A stretch of 64,000 nt of DNA from Schizophyllum amplum (Eukaryota; Basidiomycota; Agaricomycetes; Agaricales; Schizophyllaceae): the NCBI GenBank assembly GCA_007026445.1, contig VDMD01000067.1, positions 62,001 through 126,000 of the forward strand, given 5' to 3'. The stretch's first letter is position 1; every line of letters starts with the position of its first letter. This document shows positions 54,267 through 64,000 of the stretch, piece by piece. The translations under genes and the position numbers were made by a program. A model generated the notes under the pieces. That model was not told where the DNA came from. It saw nothing but the letters and a program-made list of their open reading frames with translations, and made no database searches.

Positions 54267-56840
54267 ATGCTTCGCCTGGTGACTCAATCGATAAGGCGCC
54301 GACAGAGATGGGACTCCCGTCGCTTCTTGCTCCGAACGCTCACTATGGACTCCGCTACCAAAGCCCTCGCCTCTCTGTCCATTCAGCCGACGACCATCGA
54401 GCATGGCGCCGCTGAGACCCCCGAAGCCTGGAGGGACGCCTTGAAGGCGACTGCATCGAGCCCGGAAACTTTCGAACTCGTCAAGATGCTTGTATACAAG
54501 CCCAAGACGGCAAAAACCGCGACCCCCGTCCCCGCTATCGTCATCGCGCGCGAATCCACGGAGACACAAACGGCGTCGATCGGCAAGAAGTTCGGGTTGA
54601 AAGACCTGCGCCTCGCGAACGATGAGTTGATGCGCGAGTTCCTATCCGTGGACAGGACAAGTGGTGTGTAACATACACAAATTCTGGGGACGCGACTAAC
54701 AGTCTCGCAGTATCGCCCCTCGCTTTGAACTCGACCACGTACTCGAAGGTCTTCACCGTCGTCGACGCGTCCCTCGAGTCCGCACCCGGTCCCTTTGCCA
54801 TCCGCGCCCTGTCCTCTACCTCCACTCTCCTGCTCTCCGGGAAGGAGCTCCTCACCTACCTCAAGAGCCTCGAGACCGCAGAGCAGAAGCTCAATGTCGT
54901 CGACTTCGCAGAGATCAACTCAGGACCCCCAACTGTTGCTACGACAGGCGCCGCGAAGGCGAAGGAGGACGCGAAGATCGAGGGCGCCGTCCAGATTGCC
55001 ATCGGCGTCAAGAAGGAGGTCGACTTCGCCGCTTGGTATACCAACGTGCGTTTGCGGGCATTTCTCATTTTCTCTCGCTCACTATCGCATAGGTTTTGTT
55101 GAAAGCCGACATGCTCGACTACTACAGCGTCAGCGGCTGCTACATCCTCAAGCCATGGTCATACAGCATCTGGGAGGAGATCCAAGGTGCGTGAGATGTC
55201 ATAGTGTGTCGAGGAGCTCGCGCGCGCGCTCATCGAAATCATGGCTGATGCGCTCCGTCGCAGAATGGTTCAACAAGGAGATCAAGAAGCTCGGCGTGCA
55301 AAACTCCTACTTCCCCATGTTTGTCTCGCAGAAGGTGCTCGAGCGCGAGAAGGACCACGTCGAGGGCTTTTCGCCGGAAGTGGCGTGGGTGACAAGAGCG
55401 TGAGTCAGTCGTCCCCCCTCCGTCCGACGACGTTGACATGAATACAGAGGGCAGTCTGACCTCGAGGAGCCCATTGCGATTCGCCCGACCTCAGAGACTG
55501 CCATGTACCCTTGTGCGTTTTGACTGCATGTCCCTCTCGCATCTCGCTGACCCCACACACAGACTACTCGAAGTGGATTCAGAGCCATCGCGACCTGCCC
55601 CTCAAGCTCAACCAGTGGAACAGCGTTGTGCGCTGGGAGTTTAAAAACCCCCAGCCCTTCCTCCGGACACGCGAGTTCCTGTGGCAGGAGGGCCACACCG
55701 CTTTCCTGACCAAGGCAGAGGCGGACGCAGAGGTTCGCGAGATCCTCGAGCTGTATCGTCAGGTCTACGAGGATCTGCTCGCTGTTCCTGTCATCCCTGG
55801 TATCAAATCGGAGAAGGAGAAATTCGCCGGCGGCCTCTATACCACCACTCTTGAGGGCTTTATCCCGACCTCCGGACGTGGTATTCAGGCTGCAACATCC
55901 CATTGCCTTGGCCAGAACTTCTCGCGTCCAGAAATGTTCAATATCTCAGTTGAGGACCCTTCGAAGCCGAACGAGAAGCTCTACGTGTGGCAGAACTCTT
56001 GGGGCTTGAGCACCCGAACGATTGGTGTGATGACGATGGTGCACGGCGATAACCAGGGTCTCGTGCTGCCTCCGCGCGTCGCCAGCATACAGGCGGTCAT
56101 CGTGCCCTGCGGTATCAAGGCAGGCGCAAGCGACGAGGAGCGCAAGAGCATCAACGACAAGTGTGAGGAGATTGCCAAAACGCTGCGCGCGGCAAATGTG
56201 CGTGCGAAGGCGGACTTGCGCGACATCTACACGCCTGGGTACAAGTTCAACGACTGGGAGCAGAAGGTGCGTTATTTTTCTGTTCTTTCATATGTCGCGT
56301 CGACTCACCGTCTGAATCTCAGGGTGTGCCCCTTCGTCTCGAGATTGGCCCCAAGGACCTCGAGAAGAAATCGACCTTGACCGTGCGTCGCGACACCGGT
56401 GCCAAGGCTCCCCTGCCTCTCGAGAACATCGCCGAGGGCGTCTCTTCGCTTCTAGAGACCATCCAGAAGGAGATGTTCACGCGCGCACGCGACACATACT
56501 TCGAGCGCATCAAGGAGGTCTCGAAGTGGGAGGACGTCGTCCCCACGCTGGACGCTAAGTGCGTCGCGGTCATCCCATGGTGCGAGGTGGAGGCGTGCGA
56601 GGACGATATTAAGGAGAGGAGCGCGAGAGCGTGAGTCTAGGCTTTCTCTAATCAATAACTAGAGTTGACCTCGTAATCAGATCCGCCCCCACAGACGAGC
56701 GTGCGCCGTCCGCTGGTGCGAAGTCACTCGCCATTCCGTTCGACCAGTCACGGTGGACCCCGATTGAGCCCGGCAAGACGAAGTGCCCGGCGTGCGGGCA
56801 GGACGCCAAGCGGTGGACCATGTTCGGGAGGTCGTACTAG
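54267..56840 (+). CDS. Prolyl-tRNA synthetase, possibly dual cytosolic/mitochondrial
   Basis: Charges tRNA-Pro. The cytosolic protein probably starts at ATG 54345 ([20 protein letters not shown]). An N-terminal YbaK-like editing-type domain ([56 protein letters not shown]) precedes the class II core. Motif 2 ([20 protein letters not shown]), motif 3 region ([20 protein letters not shown]) and the C-terminal ProRS domain with CPACG are present; motif 1 lies near [10 protein letters not shown]. Several canonical introns. An in-frame ATG at 54267 adds [20 protein letters not shown] and then LLRTLT: Arg-rich, nearly free of acid, typical of a mitochondrial presequence. Transcript or start choice could therefore give two isoforms. 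Confidence 0.93.
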
Positions 56841-57484
56841 ATGTGGAACGTTAATCTCAGTGCTGTCGAAGGTTTAATTGCGTGCGTGCTTTGACATATG
56901 TATATTTGTGCTACCGGCTATTGCAGTGCTTCGAAGACTCGCGGCGTCGGAAGCAAAAGATGGTCATGCCGAATCGGTTGGCATAGCCAGATTCTTCAGC
57001 ACTGACCTCTCCGTCGGAGGCCCGCCATGTCTAAAGCATCCCGTACTTTCCTTTGCGGGGAATGTAAGTGCCTGGTTGATGCAGCAGTCGTTGCCGAATC
57101 TTTGCCTTTCATTGTCGTTCCATATGCCCTTCTAGTAGTCGACGGGGGCTCGTCCTAACACCAGGCACCGGAGACTGTTCACTGTATGCACCCAGTGGCC
57201 CCGGGATCTACCAATCTGTTCAGTCTGGTACGTCTGTTCTCATGGGAAGGTGAGCTTGACGATCACCGGATTGCTTGCATGACCCGCAGGCTGCAGAAAT
57301 AGGCCGATTTCGCCGGCGGTTTTCCGACGACAATACGGCGGCGACGGGTGGCCAGCCATACGCTCGCAAGGGGAGCATAGCGTGCACAGGGCGGCCCCTG
57401 GAGATGGCCAGGCGGCAGTATGGCCCTATAAAGGTAGCACGCGTGGGGGACAGCACGTCGCCCACCTTTCGTATCCTCGCCATC
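56841..57484. other. Intergenic region and esterase promoter
   Basis: Spacer between prolyl-tRNA synthetase and the CE1 esterase. No gene seen apart from the TATA box at 57427-57432. Confidence 0.5.
57427..57432 (+). promoter_or_regulatory. TATA box of the CE1 esterase gene
   Basis: TATAAA 58 nt upstream of the ATG at 57485. Confidence 0.6.
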
Positions 57485-58739
57485 ATGTCGAGACACAACA
57501 CGCTCGTCGCGACCACCCTTCTTCTGCTATGGTCTGGACTCGCAGCGGCCCTGACCTCGACGCTGCAGCAGGTCACCAGCTTCGGCACGAACCCGACCAA
57601 TGTTGGCATGTACGTCTATCGGCCGACGACCGTCGGCTCCTCGCCCGCGCTCATCGTGGCGATTCACTACTGCACGGGCACCGCGCAGGCGTACTTCAGC
57701 GGCTCGCCGTATGCGCAGCTCGCAGACCAGTACGGCTTCATAGTCATTTACCCGAGCTCGCCGAATTCGGGCACCTGCTGGGATGTCAGCTCGAAGAAGT
57801 CGCTCACGCACAATGGTGGTGGGGACAGCACCGGTATCGCGAGCATGGTCGCATATGCGAAGACGCAGTGGGGAGTAGACTCGAACAAGGTCTATGTCAC
57901 TGGCTCGTCGTCGGGAGGTCTGTAGTCTTGTTCTAGTCGGCGAACAATTCTAACTGAAGATTTTACGCAGGCATGATGACGAATGTCCTTGCCGCGACGT
58001 ACCCTGACGTTTTCAAGGCGGGCATCGTATACTCGGGCGTCGCTGCGGGCTGCTTCGTCTCTGCGGCAGGCGGCGTTGACGCGTGGAACTCAACGTGCTC
58101 CGGCGGGCAGTCGACTGCCTCCGCCGCCCAGTGGGCCACTGTCGCGCGCAACATGTACCCCGGCTATACAGGCTCGTATCCGCGCATGCAGGAGTATCAC
58201 GGCACTGCTGACAGCACCCTCAACTATAACAACCTCAACGAGGAAGTCAAGCAGTGGGCGGGCGTCTTCGGCTACGACACGTCAGCGCCGACGCAGGTGC
58301 AGCAAAATACGCCACTCTCGGGTTACACGAAGTCGATCTATGGGCCGAACTTGCAGGGCATCTCGGCGTCGGGGGTTGGGCATACGGTCCCCATTCAGGG
58401 TGCAGAGGATCTGAAGTGGTTCGGGATCGTCGGGGGAACGACAACTGCGCCATCGGGGCCTACGACAACAACGGCTCCTGGGACGACGACGGCGCCCGTA
58501 TCGACTACCTCATCTGCTTCTGGCGCTACGCAATCGCAGTGGGGACAGTGTGGTGGTGCGTGATATAGGGCGAATTGATGACAAAGGTGGCTGACAAGTT
58601 TTACAGGAACCGGTTGGAACGGTCCAACAGCTTGTGCAGCTGGGGCAACGTGTGTCGCTGTTTCGCCGCCTTATTACTACCAGGTAAGCACTTGCTCTGT
58701 GTATGACGCTTCTGTCTAACCAGCGTGCAGTGTCAGTGA
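57485..58739 (+). CDS. Secreted CE1 acetyl xylan esterase with C-terminal CBM1
   Basis: Removes acetyl (possibly feruloyl) groups from xylan outside the cell. Signal peptide MSRHNTLVATTLLLLWSGLA, then the CE1 family N-terminus LTSTLQQVTSFGTNPTNVGM. Conserved segments: VAIHYCTGTAQAYFSGSPYA, YGFIVIYPSSPNSGTCWDVS, nucleophile elbow VTGSSSGGMMTN (Ser in GSSSG), GTADSTLNYNN (Asp region) and GVGHTVPIQG (His region). A Thr/Ser/Pro linker leads to CBM1: QSQWGQCGG, then TGWNGPTACAAGATC and YYYQCQ, with the aromatic and Cys residues of the cellulose-binding module. Exon joins fall in GGM, CGG-TGW and the last QCQ. All catalytic residues are visible; esterase activity is expected. Confidence 0.95.
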
Positions 58740-58853
58740 ACCCGGACAGTGATCAGTGAGGTATTGGGGAATAAGAACGACGAATAGTAAACCAGTATAA
58801 GTTCATTGTTTTGGTCTGGCGATGTACGCGAGATTACAAGGACTGATCGAGTA
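58740..58853. other. Convergent spacer
   Basis: Short region between 3' ends of the esterase and the first F-box gene. Confidence 0.4.
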
Positions 58854-60449
58854 TCAAAAAACGAAGTAACGACGCTCTTTCCAACCCGACCAGGGACTCA
58901 AGAGAAAGGCATCGGCACTGTAGCGGTAGCTCTTTTCGCCCATAATATCCTCCAGTTCTGCCGCTGTCGCGTCGTTGATATCCCATGAGTCCGGGTACAG
59001 GCAGAGGTGTACGTGCTCCAGTTTCGGGTTTGTTCTTGACCTGAGCATATTGATGAGCAATGCGTAGTCGAATCGCACCACACCCTCGATCTCCAATGTC
59101 CTCAACTCGGGCAGAAGGTTCGGTGCATTTCCGCCCTCAGCAGTCATTAGACGCAGAACAGTGTTGCCGATGGCCGATACGTGCGTTGGGCGATGGTTTG
59201 CCTCGTTGAGCTTCCTCCAAGGCTCCCTGATGCCGAAGTCGGAAAGGCAAGGCAGCCTCTCGATGATGGCGCGGACATCATCCCTGGGCATCATGATGGA
59301 CTGGAGAAGGAACGACTTGAGGACGCACTGCGAGCGGGTGAGCATCGTCTCGAAAGTTACTATTGGCCAGCGTCGTATCGTCAGCCCGAGGCCAGCTTCC
59401 CCGAGCGAGAGGGCCGTTTCTGCCCCACTGGCGCCGGCCAGCGCCAGTCTCTGCAGATCAGGTGCAGTGATAGACGAGAAGATACGTCTGAGGACTTGGC
59501 AGCTGGATACGCATGCGCTCATGCTCTCGAGGCGCAGGAGGGCGGCTTGAGATGAGATGGGCTGTACGCCGGGCGCATCCTCGCAGGCAAACATGTCAAC
59601 CTCGACGACCTGCTGGCAGTATGGCAAGATCTTGAGGATGTCCGAGATGGGAGTGAATACGTCGATGTACATGCATGTAAGCTGTGACCAAGGCAGCGTG
59701 ACGCGAAGGACTGATCCCTCCCAGTGGCGGAGTCGTGGCGCGTGGGCGAAGGCATCATGCTGAGTATACGGCCCATAGCTGTGAGCAACTTTGGCGCGCT
59801 CCAGCAGTAGAGGTTCAGCGCCACAGGCGAGCTCCGCCAGGTTATTCGCTAGGCAGACGGGGATCGTGCATCGCTGCCATCGAGAGAGCGTAGGCGCAAT
59901 GCAGCGCAAGACATCTCCGATGCTGTCCTCCCATTCGGATTCCCCCACCATGTAGCATTCAAACTCGATACAGGGTAGGGCTGCTGGCCCCGACCGGGCC
60001 AGATAACATCGGAGGATAGCCACCGTCTTGGCGACCAGCCGAGACTTTTCGCTTTTCCGAGCTTGCAGCTCGGGACCGTCCTCTTCATCCAGATCCATGG
60101 GGTCCCGGTATTCGTAGTCTTCGAGTACAATTTCGATGATCGGGGGTGTCCAGAACCGGGCGTTGGCGAGCGTAATGACATTCCACCGGCGACAAACCCA
60201 GCTGAGCTCCAGAGCGAGTAACGGCCGACCAAGCGGGAACCGTGATTTGGCGCGCGAGGGAGGGAGTATCAAGGGAGTATCGTCGCAGGTATATAGAAGG
60301 ATACTCTCGAGTACTTCCATCGGTACATAGTCGATTGGCGACCGGGTTGGCGAAGGACTGAATGAAGCCAAGAGGGCAATTGCCCCTTGCGTAAGGTTGG
60401 CTATAAGCGTTAATGAGGCTTGAGCACAGTCATCGTGCGAGCATGTCAT
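58854..60449 (-). CDS. F-box-like protein with LRR-type region, paralog A (531 aa)
   Basis: Single exon. A short leader precedes the F-box-like segment IDYVPMEVLESILLYTC, then VCRRWNVITLANARFWTPP, the usual continuation in Agaricomycete F-box proteins. The rest is hydrophobic-patterned with leucine-rich-repeat-like strands (LPYCQQVVEVDMFACEDAP, LQRLALAGASG, IERLPCLSDFGIREPW, LPELRTLEIEGVVRFDYALL). These proteins are substrate receptors of SCF ubiquitin ligases and are massively expanded in mushrooms; the target is unknown. Clearly related to paralog B at 61111-62709, same strand. Confidence 0.82.
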   Translation of the reverse strand: MTCSHDDCAQASLTLIANLTQGAIALLASFSPSPTRSPIDYVPMEVLESILLYTCDDTPLILPPSRAKSRFPLGRPLLALELSWVCRRWNVITLANARFWTPPIIEIVLEDYEYRDPMDLDEEDGPELQARKSEKSRLVAKTVAILRCYLARSGPAALPCIEFECYMVGESEWEDSIGDVLRCIAPTLSRWQRCTIPVCLANNLAELACGAEPLLLERAKVAHSYGPYTQHDAFAHAPRLRHWEGSVLRVTLPWSQLTCMYIDVFTPISDILKILPYCQQVVEVDMFACEDAPGVQPISSQAALLRLESMSACVSSCQVLRRIFSSITAPDLQRLALAGASGAETALSLGEAGLGLTIRRWPIVTFETMLTRSQCVLKSFLLQSIMMPRDDVRAIIERLPCLSDFGIREPWRKLNEANHRPTHVSAIGNTVLRLMTAEGGNAPNLLPELRTLEIEGVVRFDYALLINMLRSRTNPKLEHVHLCLYPDSWDINDATAAELEDIMGEKSYRYSADAFLLSPWSGWKERRYFVF

Positions 60450-61110
60450 ACTGGAAGCGCACCTTGGTCTTCAGACGACATAAGCTCTGTGAAGCGTTGA
60501 TTGACTGTGCTGGCTGGTGCAAATGGTCCTAAACAGCAGTATCTCCTGTATCACCCGCCGCAAAGGCGTGGCATCCGACGCGTCCAAGAAGGTTATGTTT
60601 TCTTCAGCGAAACCGACGTAGTAGGAGACGAAGCGTAAAGGCGGCTGTACGATTGGAGATTGTTGAAATAAGGAAAGCTCGAGAAAGACGAAAAATCACC
60701 CACGCGATCTTCTGATTCTTGGCACGTGATCGTTCAAAAGCACGCGGTCACGTGGTAAAAGTATATCGTTCAAGTTCCCTTCAGAATCACATGCCTTCGA
60801 CTTCTCTCGACGGCCACGGCTCATAAGGCTGCACACAATTTTCCCATGAGCAAGTTGGTTATAACCAAAAAGGAAGACGCCACTGCCTACGAACAGGAGA
60901 ACACTTCGGACTCAATGTCTGCCCAGTGTCTGCGTCAGTACAACTGACATCAGGCGTCTATTCGTATCCAACTATGTAATTCCACTCCCAACTCCTTCGC
61001 GCAGGTCCACATCGAGGCTGATAGCCGGACACACCTAGTATTGTGAGGCTGAGGCTTGAGCGCTTGAGCGTCTCGAATACATTGGCGTCGACATACTCTC
61101 ACCGCTGGGT
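60450..61110. other. Intergenic region between F-box paralogs
   Basis: Promoter of paralog A and 3' flank of paralog B. CACGTG at 60723-60728 and 60749-60754. No gene seen. Confidence 0.5.
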
Positions 61111-62709
61111 CTACATAAGCTCATCATCACTATGCATCAAGGCCGCCATCCTTCGTCCCATAAGATGACCTCCGCGCTCGCAATGAAACCCATCCTCGCC
61201 CAGAATTTCTAACAGCTGGGCCTCCGTCGCATCGTCGACATCCGCCTTCGACTCGTCATCCACATACAGTTTGAGGTATTCAAGTGTTGTGGTGACTTGT
61301 CCGAGTTGCGAATGTTTGACTCGTCCGACCGGCGGATTGACCCGAGACCTCACCATGTCAGCAAGCAAGGCATAGTCGAAGCATAGCGCGCCCATGATTG
61401 TCAATCTCTTCAGATTCGGCAGGAGCTCCGCTTCAGCCCCTGCGTTCGCAGTCAACCGACGGAGAAGATCATCATCGACGGACGACAGGCGCTGTTGATC
61501 GTCCGCGGCGCCGGCAATCGCCCTCTCGTCAATGCTGAAATCGACGACACCGGGCACCCTCACCATGATGGCGCCGACGTCGTCCTTCGGCATCTCGAAA
61601 GACGACAACGTTAAGCGCTGAAGCGCACATCGCGAACGCTGCCACCACCCCTCAAACTCCTCCATTGGCCACCGCTCCAAGCGCATATGGCCGCCTGCCT
61701 CATCCCATAACCCCTCGGGCGTGAAGCCAGTGCCCACGAGCTTCACGTAGGACAAGCTTGGCGTCGTCCAAGTCGCAAGTATCCGCGTGAGCACTCGCGG
61801 ACTGTCCATGTATAGGGTCGCGCTGTCCAGAAGCGGCAGTACGCCTGCTGCAGACCCCCTCTGCGCCGGCATGGGCATGGGCCCCCCATCCCCGCGAGCC
61901 TCGCGGAGGACTATGTTCAGCTCAGTCAGCTGTCGAAGGTGTGGTACGAGCCGCATGAAGAACTCGATATAGGTGGAGTTCGACACGATGAGGCGCGTGA
62001 GTTGATGCCAGGGGAGTACTGTTTTCTCGGAGAGACTGTTGTCAATGGGGCCCTGCCAGGAATGCAGCCGCGGCGCGTTGGAGAAGAAGGCGGTCCGGAA
62101 TTCGGAGAACTCGTACTCAATGTGAACGCTCTCTAGCAGAATGGGGGTGGCAACTTGCCGCGTGACGGAGAGCCAGTCCGCTATATAGCGTGGAAGCTCG
62201 CAACATTTCCATCTAGAAGTCGTTGAAGCGATGGTACGCACAACGGCGCCGACGGATTCCTCCCAGTGTTCCTCGTTATCCATAGAGCCAGATATCAGCA
62301 TATCTAGAGGCGTCGAGCCTGACCGGCGAAAGTAGCATTGGAGCAGCGCAATATATCGTCTCTGCTTCGGTGTTTGCTCGAAATGAACTGCACTGTACGG
62401 TCCCGAGTCCTCTCTATGAAGAATGCCTTCGCATCCCTCAAGGTCAACATTAATCGTAGGTGGTGTCCAGAGGGCGGTGTTCGCCAGAGCTATGCTTCTC
62501 CACTGACAGCATACCGAGCTAACGAGCATAGCGGGACAGGATTGGAATGGTCTTCCGCGCACGTGTCGTAAAGGGAGGAATAGAGGCTCGTCGATACAGA
62601 CATCGAGAAGAATTTGGTCGAGGATTTCTGTCGGAACGCGGTCGATACAAGGTGGTGTCGTGGCCGAGCCGATGAGAGGCAGCGTGGCACGATCATTCAG
62701 CTGCGACAT
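61111..62709 (-). CDS. F-box-like protein with LRR-type region, paralog B
   Basis: Single exon. The first in-frame ATG gives MSQLNDRATLPLIGSATTPP; a longer upstream reading starts only at a GTG. F-box-like segment IDRVPTEILDQILLDVCIDE, then VCCQWRSIALANTALWTPP, parallel to paralog A. The LRR-like part includes LVPHLRQLTELNIVLREARG, LPLLDSATLYMDSPR, MVRVPGVVDFSIDERAI, LLPNLKRLTIMGALCFDYAL, and it ends near HLMGRRMAALMHSDDELM. Paralog A shares the FDYAL(L) stretch and the matching C-terminal order. Tandem duplication and divergence are inferred. Target protein unknown. Confidence 0.82.
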   Translation of the reverse strand: MSQLNDRATLPLIGSATTPPCIDRVPTEILDQILLDVCIDEPLFLPLRHVRGRPFQSCPAMLVSSVCCQWRSIALANTALWTPPTINVDLEGCEGILHREDSGPYSAVHFEQTPKQRRYIALLQCYFRRSGSTPLDMLISGSMDNEEHWEESVGAVVRTIASTTSRWKCCELPRYIADWLSVTRQVATPILLESVHIEYEFSEFRTAFFSNAPRLHSWQGPIDNSLSEKTVLPWHQLTRLIVSNSTYIEFFMRLVPHLRQLTELNIVLREARGDGGPMPMPAQRGSAAGVLPLLDSATLYMDSPRVLTRILATWTTPSLSYVKLVGTGFTPEGLWDEAGGHMRLERWPMEEFEGWWQRSRCALQRLTLSSFEMPKDDVGAIMVRVPGVVDFSIDERAIAGAADDQQRLSSVDDDLLRRLTANAGAEAELLPNLKRLTIMGALCFDYALLADMVRSRVNPPVGRVKHSQLGQVTTTLEYLKLYVDDESKADVDDATEAQLLEILGEDGFHCERGGHLMGRRMAALMHSDDELM

Positions 62710-63265
62710 GTTATACAAATACTGACGAAAACGCGTTAGCAGAGGGATTCTTCTCCTCGGAGTCGTGCGCACCTTCAGCGAGCGTCGGCCTGGACCTCGA
62801 TCAGACTAAGAGTGAGTGTGGAGGTCCGCACGTTTCTTGTGCAGCCGAAATCTTCCGAGGTATGGATACTGAAAAGAGAGAAATATTGCACGAATAGCTT
62901 TCGGGAGTAGCTCAGCCTACTATGTAGCTGGTGGGGAGCAACTTAGGAAGATGTCTCGAGTCACGGAATGCGCCGCTTGAATCCCGCGGTCACGTGGATT
63001 GACAAGATCAACAAGCAATGCATGCCCGCAAGTTGCCAGAACGTGTTCAATAAATTCTAACCTACCAGCAGGTAATCAAGGTATAGAAGTGGCTTCGCTC
63101 TTAATTAGAGAGACGAATAAAGGAGAGGAAGCACAGAAGGTACCTACTTATCGTCAGCGAGCAATGAATAACGTGACCGTAAAAAATTGAACATCTCCGG
63201 CCCGTGGGCCGGGTCAACAACGTACTGGCGCGCAAGTCAACCAGGCGCTGTTCGTCCTCGTCATC
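62710..63265. other. Divergent intergenic region
   Basis: Promoters of F-box paralog B (-) and NAA15 (+). CACGTG at 62991-62996. No gene seen. Confidence 0.5.
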
Positions 63266-64000
63266 ATGTCCAAGTTCGTTCAGCAGGCTCTGCAAAAGCG
63301 CCAACTCCCCTCGAAGGAGAGCTCGCTCTTCAAAGAGTTGCTGGAACTTTACGAACGAAAACTCATCAAGAAGGGACTCAAGACCGCAGACGCGATCCTG
63401 AAGAAGTTCCCCGAGCACGGCGGTATGCGTGAGGTGTCTTGGGGTCAGCTTGAGCTCATATTTTCTCTGAAGAGACGTTATGCATGAAGGGACTGCTTCT
63501 CACCCACTCGGGACGCCGAGAAGAAGGCCTCGAACTGGTCAAGAAGGGCGTACGCCTCGATCTGACCTCACACATCTGCTGGCACGTCTTTGGCATCATA
63601 CAGAAGGGGGAAAAGAACTACGAGGAGGCGCTCAAGTCGTACACACAAGCGCTCAAGTTCGATAAGGTGCGTGACAAGTGCGATGGGTGCGATCGAATGT
63701 ACTGACACCCGCGCAGGAGAACCTTAACCTGCTACGCGACGCAGCCCAGCTGCAAACGCAGCTTAGGCAGTATGATTCTCTCGTAGAAACCCGTCTTACC
63801 ATCCTTCGCACCCGCCCCCACCTCCGCCAGCACTGGGTTGCTCTCGCGGTTGCACACCATCTGAACGGCGACCTTGAGGATGCGAAGAAAATCCTGGAGC
63901 ATTACGAGCGCTCATTGAAGGTGTGTCTCCTATGAAATTCCACGTCAGTCTCACTCACGATAACGTAGGAGGTGCCAAATTACGATGTCGAACAGTCAGA
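63266..64000 (+). CDS. NAT1: NatA auxiliary subunit NAA15 (TPR), 5' part only
   Basis: Ribosome-docking subunit that activates the NAA10 acetyltransferase for N-terminal acetylation of nascent proteins. Exons: 63266-63422, 63473-63666, 63717-63920, 63969 to the end. The protein begins MSKFVQQALQKRQLPSKESS with the conserved ELLELYERKLIKKGLKTADA, then ETLCMKGLLLTHSGRREEGL, LTSHICWHVFGIIQKGEKNY, ENLNLLRDAAQLQTQLRQYD, FETRLTILRTRP-type TPR helices and EVPNYDVEQS. Exon joins are canonical and in phase. The gene continues beyond the window, so the C-terminal half is not seen. Confidence 0.93.

Overview
The window is nuclear DNA of a filamentous basidiomycete, most likely an Agaricomycete (mushroom or wood-decay fungus). 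Genes are broken by many 45-65 nt GT-AG introns with CTRAY-like branch sites, the sequence is moderately GC-rich, and the families fit: a large atypical G-protein alpha subunit, an aryl-alcohol-oxidase-like GMC flavoenzyme, a CE1 acetyl xylan esterase with a fungal cellulose-binding module, F-box/LRR paralogs, a DUF7137 membrane protein and UNC93-like MFS. No tRNA, rRNA, CRISPR array or bacterial operon was recognised.

Layout. 0.5-8.3 kb: atypical G-alpha (-), PIG-A/GPI3 (+), four-helix membrane protein (-). 8.3-18.8 kb: gene-poor, with one clear TA-flanked MITE, a low-complexity single-exon gene, a DUF7137 gene, two minisatellites and a doubtful coding relic. 18.8-31 kb: a disordered 848-aa protein (+), a class I methyltransferase (+), a coiled-coil protein (-), decapping factor DCP1 (-) and a D-2-hydroxyacid dehydrogenase (-). 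32-47 kb is mostly metabolic: histidine acid phosphatase (-), MFS transporter (+, frame damaged), fatty acid 2-hydroxylase (-), GMC oxidoreductase (-), DUF1479 dioxygenase-like protein (-) and UNC93-like transporter (+). 47.9-54 kb: unknown protein (+), tiny dsRBM-only protein (-) and eIF2D/TMA64 (-). 54-64 kb: prolyl-tRNA synthetase (+, divergent from eIF2D), secreted CE1-CBM1 esterase (+), two F-box paralogs (-, -), and the 5' part of the NatA subunit NAA15 (+, runs off the end).

Most genes are unrelated housekeeping or accessory functions, each with its own promoter. eIF2D and prolyl-tRNA synthetase share a divergent promoter of about 300-375 bp and both serve translation. The GMC, DUF1479, UNC93 and fatty acid hydroxylase genes are adjacent, but nothing in the sequence proves a shared pathway.

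The most unusual signals are extreme microexons: a 4-nt exon in G-alpha and a consecutive 5-nt and 4-nt pair in the UNC93-like gene. In each case splicing at good consensus sites restores conserved family residues. Other points are the loss of the catalytic Gln in G-alpha with a very large helical-domain insertion, an in-frame upstream start in prolyl-tRNA synthetase that would add a mitochondrial-type presequence, two GC-AG introns, and single-base indels at short base runs in DCP1 and an MFS transporter. Exon boundaries were worked out by eye from reading frame, splice consensus and family knowledge, without RNA data or database searches.
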